From the NCBI RefSeq assembly GCF_048771995.1, contig NC_133034.1:4369501-4433500 (forward strand): 64,000 nt of DNA, read 5' to 3'. Source of the DNA: Taeniopygia guttata. Its lineage: Eukaryota > Chordata > Aves > Passeriformes > Estrildidae. A model generated the notes under the pieces. The model ran no database searches. It saw only the letters and a list, made by a program, of their open reading frames with translations, and was not told where the DNA came from. Position 1 is the stretch's first letter, and every line of letters starts with the position of its first letter. The position numbers and the translations under genes were made by a program. Positions 25,860-35,804 of this stretch are shown one piece after another.

Positions 25860-26349
25860 CTGCGGGGCAGGGCGCGGTGCCAGGGCTGCGGCGGGGAACG
25901 GCCCCATGGCAGTGTGGGGCGGTTCCCCCCGTTCCCTCAGCGCTCCCTGCAGCGGGGTGATCCCGCTGCCCCATTCCTCCTGCCCCCGAGGCAGCGGGGC
26001 GGTTCCCCCGTTCCCTCAGCGCTCCCTGCAGCGGGGTGATCCCGCTCCCCCATCCCTCCTGCCCCCGGGCAGCTCTCCCCGCGGCCCGGCCCGGTGCGGA
26101 CGGGCGGCCCGTACCCGGTGAGGGCTCAAATCCACATGTGTCCACAGCGCTCGGTCCTGCGCCAGCTGCCGCCACCGCCGGCAGACCCTGCGGGGAGGCG
26201 ATCGGCGGTCAGCGGCGGGGCGGGGAACCGCCGGGCGGCCGGTCCCGCCCGGGCAGAGCCTACCTGGCCGCTCGCAGCCGGTCCCGCAGCGGCAGCAGCG
26301 CCAAGACCCGCAGCAGCACCGAGTCGGGCAGCGGCGGCCGCGCCGCCAT
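25086..26349 (-). CDS. FBXL12: FBXL12-like F-box/leucine-rich-repeat protein (3 exons)
   Basis: A substrate-receptor subunit for SCF (SKP1-CUL1-F-box) ubiquitin ligases. The joined exons are 26264-26349, 26115-26187 and 25086-25859, with GT/AG borders and matching phases, giving 310 residues. The human FBXL12 protein has 326. An N-terminal F-box (LPDSVLLRVLALLPLRDR, then VCRRWRQLA, ALWTHVDL) covers about residues 7-48. Exon 3 carries leucine-rich repeats, including RCPQLHRLCLTETDLRRVP, MPASVTTLELSLCDIP and LSLCGTYRVTDTGIQAA. The FBXL12 alignment across the exon 2/3 junction is gap-free (SPHRISRRTLWQLLRR against TLYTMRPKVMWHLLRR). In mammals FBXL12 is not near WDR33, so this may be a paralogue or a moved gene. 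I would write the symbol as FBXL12-like. Confidence 0.85.
26115..26187 (-). CDS. FBXL12: FBXL12-like exon 2 (F-box end)
   Basis: Acceptor CTCCCCGCAG. The peptide VCRRWRQLAQDRALWTHVDL plus SPHR completes the F-box. Donor CGG|GTACGG, phase 0. The two introns are only 76 and 255 nt. Confidence 0.85.
26264..26349 (-). CDS. FBXL12: FBXL12-like exon 1 (F-box start)
   Basis: ATG at 26349-26347 in context CCGCCATGG. It reads MAARPPLPDSVLLRVLALLP, then LRDRLRAA, and splices at AG|GTAGGC in phase 2. Confidence 0.85.
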
Positions 26350-26540
26350 GGCGGCCGTTACCACAACAAACCGAGCGCGGCCTCCGCTCCGCTCCGCCCG
26401 CCCGGCCGCGGAGCCGCCGCCGGGCCCGGGAGCTCCTGCCCGGCCCGTTCCTTACCGACAGACAGCCCCACGGTGCCTCCGCGTTCCTCCGCCTCAGCCC
26501 CGCTGTCTCACCCAGTCCCGCCCGGCCCACGGTGCCTCCT

Positions 26541-27190
26541 GTTGAAGCGATATGCGGAATAAATAAATAGACTCCACAACTCGAGGTAGTTATGAAGTGG
26601 GTATGTATTGTCGGCGCCCGGCACAAGTGAGATAACTCTCCGAAATCTTGTGCCCCGAGCTGAAGTCTGCCCCCCAATTTTATTCACAAAGGTGTTCCAT
26701 ATGCAATATATTACACAACTTTTCTATGCATATTCAACCCCTGGCCCCGCCTGTCCTCGCTTCTCATGCTAAATAGGTCCACGCCCTTCTGGGCATGCGT
26801 AGTTTTTTGTGGGGGCTTTTATGGGGGTCTCTGGTGGTTTTTGAGCTTCAGATCATCATCTTCCTCTGCATTGAACTTTTGAACTCTTCTCCTCTGCGCT
26901 TGCGCTTTTGGTCCTTTGCTCTCCTATCTGGATAAGTTCATCATCCTTGACATGTTGGAGACATAGGGCTTCCTTGTCTGAAGTCTTGGCATTCTTGGTC
27001 TTTTCTGGTATTTGTCTTTTTGCAAGAAGCTTTAGAGATCTTTGTTTTTCTTTCCTATGCCTTTCTGTGCCGAGGTTTCTTAAAATTTAACACATGATTC
27101 TACAAACATGATACATTCATTTTTGATATATTCATTTTTGATACATTCTTTTTTTATACATTTATTTTTGATACATTCATTTTGTTAGTT
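26541..27190 (-). mobile_element. LTR fossil (endogenous retrovirus, probably a solo LTR)
   Basis: The left edge is TGTTGAAGCGATATGCGG. Read on the minus strand the element ends in CA after a U5-like region. It carries a minus-strand AATAAA at about 26680 and an AT-rich TATA-like block near 26705. It lies upstream of the FBXL12-like start, transcriptionally in the same direction. The right edge is uncertain because it merges into a T-rich (GATACATTCATTTTT)n stretch at 27106-27185. No internal retroviral region was seen. The family could not be named, and age cannot be judged without a second LTR. Confidence 0.5.
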
Positions 27191-28190
27191 CAAGTGATCT
27201 CTGGAAAATCTTTTGTTTCACTGTTCCTGCGTCCCCTCTTCGGTGCCTCTTGTCCCCGTTTCTCCGTGCCTCCTGTCCCGTCACACCCTCACCACCTCAC
27301 CCCCGCTGCCTCTTCTTTCCTGGCACTGCCCTCCTTGGTGTTTCTTGGAGGAGAAATGGCTTAGCACTGATCACTGCTGGCCTGCTCACTCTCCCTGATG
27401 TGTTGTTTCTAACACCCTTCTAATGTTCATGTGCCATCAGCTCCCATAATTTCCTCTCTGAATGCCCAGCAGGCCATTACAGGACGGGAACAGTTGTGAT
27501 AACTCAGAGAAGAGCCTGGAATATCTGCACTGTGTAGTTGCAACCCTGAAAGAAGAGAATACAAAGTAATAAATTCAAACCTGACTTCAGGAGGACACTT
27601 GAGCAGGTAAAATATTCTGTCCCTACCTCTGCAAAGCTTCGTTGTCCTCTGGAACTGAACACATTTCACCAGACAGCACTTTGGAGTTGTCTGCTTGTTT
27701 TCTTTCCTCTCCCTCTCACCCCTGTGGAGACACGCTGTTGTATTTTCTCTTTATTCTGACACTCCCTGGCCTTCACAAGTGCACTTCACACTGATGCCAG
27801 CCTCCTTGCCCCAGTGTCCCCAGACACACACTTGTCTCTCTTTTGTAGCCTACACTGAGTGTTTTTTTGCCCACAACTAATGGTCTCTGAGCAGAGATCT
27901 CCTTGTCCTGATGTCCAGAAGTCATTTTGCTCCATTTAATGGCAGGTTTCTGTGATCATTTTTCACATCTGTTGGGTAGGTGGAACAGGAAGGGGAAATC
28001 CTGAAGAGACTTCTCTGAAAGTCTGACCAGCAATTGAGCTGCTTCTAGACAGGTGCAAACAGAATCTCTTCCCTGGTGGGAGGAGGCTCTGGCCATGCAG
28101 TTGTGGCAGTAGCAGCAATCACCAGATTTGTCCCTGTACTTTCATGGGTTTGGTAACACCCTGGTCTCCCTGAGGAGGTGAATCTTCACA
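27191..28190. other. Intergenic; nothing recognised
   Basis: About 1 kb of mixed, C/T-rich sequence between the LTR fossil and the minisatellite. Only short chance open frames are visible. Confidence 0.5.
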
Positions 28191-28193
28191 GGC

Positions 28194-31100
28194 AAACAAA
28201 CAAAACACAAACCCCAAACCCAGCACAAACCCCAAACAAAACACAAACCCCAAACCCAGCACAAACCCCAAACCCAGCACAAACCCCAAACAAAACACAA
28301 ACCCCAAACAAAACACAAACCCCAAACCCAGCACAAACCCCAAACCCAGCACAAACCCCAAACCCAGCACAAACCCCAAACAAAACACAATCCCCAAACC
28401 CAGCACAAACCCCAAACAAAACACAACACCCAAACCCAGCACAAACCCCAAACAAAACACAAACCCCAAACCCAGCACAAACCCTAAACCCAGCACAAAC
28501 CCCAAACAAAACACAAACCCCAAACCCAGCACAAACCCCAAACCCAGCACAAACCCCAAACAAAACAAACCCCAAACCCAGCACAAACCCCAAACAAAAC
28601 ACAAACCCCAAACCCAGCACAAACCCCAAACAAAACACAAACCCCAAACCCAGCACAAACCCCAAACCCAGCACAAACCCCAAACAAAACACAAACCCCA
28701 AACCCAGCACAAACCCCAAACCCAGCACAAACCCCAAACCCAGCACAAACCCCAAACCCGGCACAAACCCGAAACAAAACACAAACCCCAAACAAAACAC
28801 AAACCCCAAACCCAGCACAAACCCCAAACAAAACACAAACCCCAAACCCAGCACAAACCCCAAACAAAACACAAACCCCAAACCCAGCACAAACCCCAAA
28901 CCCAGCACAAACCCCAAACAAAACACAAACCCCAAACCCAGCACAAACCCCAAACCCAGCACAAACCCCAAACCCAGCACAAACCCCAAACAAAACACAA
29001 ACCCCAAACCCAGCACAAACCCCAAACCCAGCACAAACCCCAAACAAAACACAAACCCCAAACAAAACACAAACCCCAAACCCAGCACAAACCCCAAACA
29101 AAACACAAACCCCAAACCCAGCACAAACCCCAAACAAAACACAAACCCCAAACCCAGCACAAACCCCAAACAAAACACAAACCCCAAACCCAGCACAAAC
29201 CCCAAACAAAACACAAACCCCAAACCCGGCACAAACCCCAAACAAAACACAAACCCCAAACAAAACACAAACCCCAAACCCAGCACAAACCCCAAACAAA
29301 ACACAAACCCCAAACCCAGCACAAACCCCAAACCAAACACAAACCCCAAATAAAACACAAACCCCAAACAAAACACAAACCCCAAACAAAACACAAACCC
29401 CAAACCAAACACAAACCCCAAACAGAACACAAACCCCAAACAAAACACAAACCCCAAACAAAACACAAACCCCAAACCCAGCACAAACCCCAAACAAAAC
29501 ACAAACCCCAAACCCAGCACAAACCCCAAACAAAACACAAACCCCAAACCCAGCACAAACCCCAAACAAAACACAAACCCCAAACCCAGCACAAACCCCA
29601 AACCCAGCACAAACCCCAAACAAAACACAAACCCCAAACAAAACACAAACCCCAAACCCAGCACAAACCCCAAACCCAGCACAAACCCCAAACCCAGCAC
29701 AAACCCCAAACAAAACACAAACCCCAAACCAAACACAAACCCCAAACCCAGCACAAACCCCAAACAAAACACAACACCCAAACCCAGCACAAACCCCAAA
29801 CAAAACACAAACCCCAAACCCAGCACAAACCCTAAACCCAGCACAAACCCCAAACAAAACACAAACCCCAAACCCAGCACAAACCCCAAACAAAACACAA
29901 ACCCCAAACAAAACAAACCCCAAACCCAGCACAAACCCCAAACAAAACACAAACCCCAAACCCAGCACAAACCCCAAACAAAACACAAACCCCAAACCCA
30001 GCACAAACCCCAAACCCAGCACAAACCCCAAACAAAACACAAACCCCAAACCCAGCACAAACCCCAAACCCAGCACAAACCCCAAACCCAGCACAAACCC
30101 CAAACCCGGCACAAACCCGAAACAAAACACAAACCCCAAACAAAACACAAACCCCAAACCCAGCACAAACCCCAAACAAAACACAAACCCCAAACCCAGC
30201 ACAAACCCCAAACAAAACACAAACCCCAAACCCAGCACAAACCCCAAACCCAGCACAAACCCCAAACAAAACACAAACCCCAAACCCAGCACAAACCCCA
30301 AACCCAGCACAAACCCCAAACCCAGCACAAACCCCAAACAAAACACAAACCCCAAACCCAGCACAAACCCCAAACCCAGCACAAACCCCAAACAAAACAC
30401 AAACCCCAAACAAAACACAAACCCCAAACCCAGCACAAACCCCAAACAAAACACAAACCCCAAACCCAGCACAAACCCCAAACAAAACACAAACCCCAAA
30501 CCCAGCACAAACCCCAAACAAAACACAAACCCCAAACCCAGCACAAACCCCAAACAAAACACAAACCCCAAACCCGGCACAAACCCCAAACAAAACACAA
30601 ACCCCAAACAAAACACAAACCCCAAACCCAGCACAAACCCCAAACAAAACACAAACCCCAAACCCAGCACAAACCCCAAACCAAACACAAACCCCAAATA
30701 AAACACAAACCCCAAACAAAACACAAACCCCAAACAAAACACAAACCCCAAACCAAACACAAACCCCAAACAGAACACAAACCCCAAACAAAACACAAAC
30801 CCCAAACAAAACACAAACCCCAAACCCAGCACAAACCCCAAACAAAACACAAACCCCAAACCCAGCACAAACCCCAAACAAAACACAAACCCCAAACAAA
30901 ACACAAACCCCAAACCAAACACAAACCCCAAACCCAGCACAAACCCCAAACCCAGCACAAACCCCAAACCCAGCACAAACCCCAAACAAAACACAAACCC
31001 CAAACAAAACACAAACCCCAAATCCAGCACAAACCCCAAACAAAACACAAACCCCAAACCCAGCACAAACCCCAAACAAAACACAAACCCCAAACCCAGC

Positions 31101-31708
31101 ACAAACCCCAAACCCAGCACAAACCCCAAACAAAACACAAACCCCAAACCCAGCACAAACCCCAAACAAAACACAAACCCCAAACAAAACACAAACCCCA
31201 AACAAAACACAAACCCCAAACCCAGCACAAACCCCAAACCAAACACAAACCCCAAATAAAACACAAACCCCAAACAAAACACAAACCCCAAACAAAACAC
31301 AAACCCCAAACCAAACACAAACCCCAAACAGAACACAAACCCCAAACAAAACACAAACCCCAAACCCAGCACAAACCCCAAACAAAACACAAACCCCAAA
31401 CCCAGCACAAACCCCAAACAAAACACAAACCCCAAACAAAACACAAACCCCAAACCAAACACAAACCCCAAACCCAGCACAAACCCCAAACCCAGCACAA
31501 ACCCCAAACCCAGCACAAACCCCAAACAAAACACAAACCCCAAACAAAACACAAACCCCAAATCCAGCACAAACCCCAAACAAAACACAAACCCCAAACC
31601 CAGCACAAACCCCAAACAAAACACAAACCCCAAACCCAGCACAAACCCCAAACCCAGCACAAACCCCAAACAGAACACAAACCCCAAACCCAGCACAAAC
31701 CCCAAACC
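28194..31708. repeat. 3.5-kb minisatellite of 18-bp units in two main types
   Basis: About 195 tandem 18-bp units, mostly type A (CAAACCCCAAACCCAGCA) or type B (CAAACCCCAAACAAAACA). Rare variants end CCGGCA, AGAACA, TAAAACA, CCAAACA or TCCAGCA. Rare variants recur at fixed offsets: the ACACCC variant at 28421 and 29769, CCGGCACAAACCCGAAAC at 28757 and 30105, and CAAATAAAACA at 29347, 30695 and 31253. This shows a block duplication of 1348 bp and another of 558 bp (31 units). The plus strand is almost pure A/C, so the minus strand is G/T with GGG and GGGG runs. Because 18 is a multiple of 3, long spurious open frames run through it on both strands. Confidence 0.97.
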
Positions 31709-32060
31709 GCCGCTCCCGGTGCGGCGTTTCCCCGCGCTGCAGTTCCGGCCGCAGCCGCCAGGGGCGCTGCTGGCTGCGGGCGGGCCGGGAGCTGCGGGGA
31801 TTTTCCCGCGCCTGCAGGGGGCGCTGCGGCGCGGGCTCGGCCGCGTCCCTCACGGAGTGATGGCGGCTGCGCTGAGGGGCGGAGAGACAAAAGGGGCTTT
31901 GCTGCGCTTTGCTGGGCTTTGCTGGGCTTTGCTGCGCTTTGCTGTGCAAACCCACAGGGCACACCCGCTCCCGCTTCCCCTCCGGATGGCAGAATGGGCT
32001 GTAGCAGCAGCCCCGCAGCGCTGCGGGAATGGCAGAGGTGGCACAGCCGGAGGGGCACAC
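31709..32060. promoter_or_regulatory. CpG-rich block with two CTCF-like motifs
   Basis: A GC-rich island directly beside the minisatellite. GCCGCCAGGGGCGCTGC (about 31754-31770) and CCTGCAGGGGGCGCTGCGG (31811-31829) resemble the CTCF core CCASYAGGGGGCGC. They are in the same orientation, about 58 bp apart. A small run of about 10-bp units (GCTTTGCTGG-like) follows at about 31898-31948. No coding exon was identified. Confidence 0.5.
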
Positions 32061-32620
32061 AAAGGGTAACACAAACTGGTGGCAGGAGCTCAGGGGTCCG
32101 CGGGGCCTGAGGTGTGGGGTTAAAGTGTACCAAAAAACCCAAAGCAGCGGCAGAAAACAGCTGGGCTGGGCAGCGGAAAATACTGCAAGTGATTTTATTC
32201 TTGTCCAGATTTAAGGCGAGCATAGAGTGTGTTGTGACCTGGTTTTGTGTGTCTATGGCCTCTGCAGTCTCCAGTACTAATTATATGGGATTTACCATGG
32301 GCTGTTCTTTTCTCCTTTCTTTCTCTAAAACTTGGCACCAACTTTCACGCTCCGTTTTAACAGATTTATTGACATAAGCAATTTTTACAGAATCCTTCAA
32401 AAGAGAACTAGATTACCAAAACAAGCTTTAAGGTTGTTGGAAGAAGAGTGGCTGCATATGATGGCCGAAAGATAGGCTGGAAATAAATTCAGCCTGTAGA
32501 GGTGTATGTAAAGCAGGTGTTTGTTTATTTATTTATTTTTAATTAGTACTATACTTACCTATTTCTAAAGCTATCCACCTGTCGAGGGTTATTTTATACA
32601 CCCTGTCGAGGGTTATTTTC

Positions 32621-32651
<31 letters not shown>

Positions 32652-33689
32652 GTCTATGCAGCATTAAGGAACTCGTCAACTATATATTAGCCATTACATT
32701 GCATAAAAAGTTATTTATATCAGGTTATGAGGTATAAAAGTTATGATTCAGGTTACATATGTATAAAAAGCTATAATTCAGCTTATATAGGTATCAGGGT
32801 ATTTAAATATATAAAAGGTCATTATTTAGGTTATATTAATGCTGGGTTATATAGATATATCAGGTTATATTGATAACTTAAGTTCCATAAGCACTTTGTA
32901 ACTTTGGTCTAAGTTATATAGCATACATAACTAATAATAGTTATATAGTCTATATTTCCTTAAAACTCAGGATCAGGATTTACAGCTCTGGCAGATTTTC
33001 TGCCCTTCGAAGGTTTAATATTCACATTTTCAATAGCAGAATGATTCCTGTTTCTGATTAATCCTGCAATCTAAGTCCTGCTCCAGGGAAAAATAGGGAG
33101 GTGGTAGCATTAAGCACCCAACAGCCCATATCTTCAGCTTTTTCGCTGGGCACTGCAGCAGAAATATAGGAGCAATGCCCTTCTGCTCTCTGATCTTCAT
33201 GTGACTTTTGAGCTCCTGCTTCACATACAGCCTTTGTCAAAGAACGAAGCCCACCCAGCAGGGGCTGGGTCTGCAGCCGGTGCCCTGGTATGGGGTGTGT
33301 GGGGTCATTCCTTCTCTTCCTGGTCATTCCTTCCTCCTGGGTCTTCCCAGTCCCTCTGACTTTATTCTCTCAACTAAGAGAGAGCAGAGCACGCTCTGTG
33401 ATTCCAGCAGCAGTGCTTCTGCAAAGACACAGTCCTTGGGGAGGCTCCCAGATTTCATCAGTTTCCCAGTGGCTGCCCCACAGGATCAGTTAGACACAAA
33501 ACACAAAGTATAGAAATGGTAGGTTCTCAGCCCCTCATTCCATGAATTTCCATTGCTTTTGAGATATCAAAGATATGAAATATAAAAATAAAATATAGTT
33601 TAGAAACCAAATCAAGAAAATTAGTCCCAGTTCTCTGTAGAATGTCTGACACCAGGATATGATGATGCAGCCTCAGGGACTTCAACAAA
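32061..33689. other. AT-rich unique or repeat-derived region, no gene
   Basis: It contains a duplicated CCTGTCGAGGGTTATTTT (about 32578 and 32602), a T run at about 32625-32651, and many loosely repeated GGTTATAT/ATATAAAAG motifs at 32700-32950. It could be decayed LTR-element sequence, but I cannot place ends or a family. Confidence 0.4.
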
Positions 33690-33972
33690 CCAGAGAAATG
33701 GGCTGATGGAACCTCCTGAAGTTCAACCAAGGGCCGAGCAGTCCTCCCCCTGGGGAGATGCAGCCCCAGGACACGCCATGGGAAGCAGCTCTGCAGAGCA
33801 GGTCCTCTGCAGGTCCTGGTGGTGGGACTGGCACAGCCCCACCCCAGCAGGGACCGCCTGGAAGGGACCTGGGTGAGCACTGAGGTGCGCAGGCCACTGC
33901 CAGGTGGGCTTTGTGCCACAGGATCCATCTCAGTGGATGGGGGAGCTCCTGGGCGTGTCCCGCAGGGCCCTG

Positions 33973-34289
33973 TGATGTCACCCCTCGGTCACTGTGACAC
34001 CACTTGGGTAACCATAACCACCAGCGTTGGGCAGAACCAGAGCACTCAGGCTGGGACTCACTGGCAGCCGAGGAGCCTCCGAGTGCGGCCAGTGTCCGAG
34101 GAGCCTCTGTGCTACCAGCGACTGAGCATCTTCCGAGAGCTGCCAGGGACCGAAGAACCTGAGTGCTGCCACTGACTGAGGAGCCTCCGAGTCCTACCAA
34201 AGACTGCGGAGGAATCCCCAAGTCCACAAGTGGGATCGAAGCCTTCGAGTGCTGCCAGCAGCCGAGAGGAGCCAGGTCCGGGAGCAGCG
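33973..34289 (+). promoter_or_regulatory. Copy A1 5' region with CRE-like site and expanded leader repeats
   Basis: TGATGTCACCCC at 33973 resembles a CREB/ATF site. It is followed by GGTCACTGTGACA and then a leader built from degenerate 29-41-bp units of the type GAGGAGCCTCCGAGTGCTGCC. The distance to the ATG is 317 bp against 235 bp in the other copies, so 82 bp of extra leader repeat is present. Promoter function is inferred from conservation. Confidence 0.45.
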
Positions 34290-34790
34290 ATGGCGGAGGT
34301 CGGGCGAGAGGCAGCAGCGCCAGGAGCCGTCCGGGTGTGCCACATCTGCGTGGATTTCCTGCGGAGCCCCGCTGCTGCCGTGGAGCCCTGCGGGCACGTG
34401 TTCTGCCACGCCTGCATCCAGCCCCAGGCCGGCCCCGACGCCGCTGCCACCTGCCCCATCTGCCAAGGGCCCATCGGGGCCATCCGCCTGCTGCCGGGGC
34501 TGGACAACCGTGCCGGGCTGGCCCCACGGCGGCCCCGCCGCCTCCATCCCTTCGTGCTGCGGTGGCGGCAGCGGCAGCAGCGGGAGGCGCAGGAGGATGC
34601 GGCTCCTGGAGGCGGCCGGCGCCGAAGACTCGCCGATGGGGACCGGGCACCGAGCCCTGTGCCCCGCCAGCGGCCCCGGAGAGAGCTGGAGGATCTGCGG
34701 AGAAACGGGCTGGGACTGCGGCCGCCGTGGTTAGATGAGGCGCTGCCCGCAGGGGACAACCAGCACCGCCCGCCCGTCATCTTCATTTGA
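34290..34790 (+). CDS. RING-finger (C3HC4) protein, array copy A1
   Basis: A 166-residue intronless ORF beginning MAEVGREAAAPGAVRV. The RING domain lies at about residues 17-60, with Cys/His spacing C-x2-C-x13-C-x-H-x2-C-x2-C-x12-C-x2-C (CHIC, CGHVFCHAC, CPIC). All eight zinc ligands are present, so E3 ubiquitin- or SUMO-ligase activity is possible. The rest is Arg/Pro-rich (HPFVLRWRQRQQREAQED, RRELEDLRRNGLGLRPPW) and ends RPPVIFI. The start GCAGCGATGG has a good Kozak context and is the first in-frame ATG. AATAAA lies at 34974-34979. The 5' leader has 82 nt more than in the other copies. I do not recognise an orthologue; the RING loosely recalls TOPORS-like proteins. Whether it is expressed is unknown. 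Confidence 0.75.
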   Translation: MAEVGREAAAPGAVRVCHICVDFLRSPAAAVEPCGHVFCHACIQPQAGPDAAATCPICQGPIGAIRLLPGLDNRAGLAPRRPRRLHPFVLRWRQRQQREAQEDAAPGGGRRRRLADGDRAPSPVPRQRPRRELEDLRRNGLGLRPPWLDEALPAGDNQHRPPVIFI

Positions 34791-35334
34791 TGTGGATCCT
34801 CCGTGGCCCCTCGGAACTGAAATCCAGGCTGCTGAGAAGGGCCTCGGCTGCTTTCTTCTATAAATTTGTACATAGCTTCGAGACTGGGGGAGTGGGAGCT
34901 GTGGGAGGGAAAGCATGTAGTTGTAGAATCTTAGGAAGAGGGTAGGATAGTGTTATTAGGACAGTAGTTGTAAAATAAACTTTTTTGTTCATTTGAAGCA
35001 TTAGAAAGCAGACATTCTTTATCAGCGTCAGACCCATGGAAGAGTGTCTCCTTGAATCTGATGTGTGTGGTAAAAGTTCACAACAGGGTATTTATTCCAC
35101 CCTGAACATAGAGATTCATTACAATGCGCCTCCTATCTAATACACAAACCCCACTTTCCTAGAACTAATTTGCCTGCCTTTGCCTTCTACTGGAAGTCCT
35201 TTTTTAGTCCTGGAGGTCACCTAAAGGGGTGTCTGGTGGGCATATTCACTGAATGCTTCCATAATACAGGTGATCTTTCTTTTAGCTTTTTCTTTGGGCA
35301 TGTACCATTGTTTTTTTGTTACGTATCTTGCAAA

Positions 35335-35600
35335 AAACCCGCTGTAGTCTTACGAGCAGAGCTGCACTCACGGTAGAAGAAAGGCAGCAGAAGGCAGAGC
35401 CCCGCAGTGGTGACAAATTCTCCCCACAGCGGCCGCAGCCTCTCTCCCCTCCGAATGTCGAGAGCACGAGAGGCTGAACCCAACGCCGTTTTCCCAATCC
35501 AAAGCTCGAGGTATCTCTTCCCTCCACGGAAAACCTCAGGTAAAGCCAGAGTAGCTGCACCGCTCCCCTGAGCTGGCAACTTCTTTCTCCTCTCTGAATT
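35335..35600 (-). other. Conserved exon-like segment, antisense to RING (A1)
   Basis: On the minus strand, CTGAGGTTTTCCGTGGAGGG leads through a GC-rich stretch to a strong donor-like TTCTACC|GTGAGTGCAG. It resembles a CpG-rich first exon. The surrounding minus-strand frame is open for 199 codons in A1 but not in the other copies, so a protein is unlikely. It is present in all four monomers (also about 39425-39680, 43735-43990 and 47825-48080). Confidence 0.35.
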
Positions 35601-35804
35601 ATCAGTCATTACTGTGTGCTGGCAACACATACTGGGGAAAATTCCTAAAGAGAAAAAGAAAAACCCAGCTCCTAAGACCCCACCAGAGGCCATTCCTGCT
35701 GGCTTCTGTTCCACTTTGCTCATCTCTGTGGGGGCAGAACCATGAAAGGGAAAATCCTTTAAGATGCTGAACATATTCTGAAGGGACCAGTATGTGTTTT
35801 CCTC

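Noticed and set aside
28194-31708. CRISPR-like regular spacing
   Set aside because: There are no unique spacers. Units are directly adjacent and the DNA is animal.
28186-32223. Open frames of up to 1345 codons on both strands through the 18-bp repeat
   Set aside because: An 18-bp unit is a multiple of three, so any stop-free unit gives endless open frames. Frames shift at the 2-bp indels and the products are pure repeat.
32578-33530. Another LTR-like region with duplicated TGTCGAGGGTTATTTT
   Set aside because: No clear end, polyadenylation signal or flanking duplication could be fixed, so it is described only as AT-rich repeat-derived sequence.
34112-34873. Long minus-strand and alternate-frame ORFs over each RING gene
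   Set aside because: They are shadows of a GC-rich ORF. The Cys/His pattern exists only in the chosen plus-strand frame.
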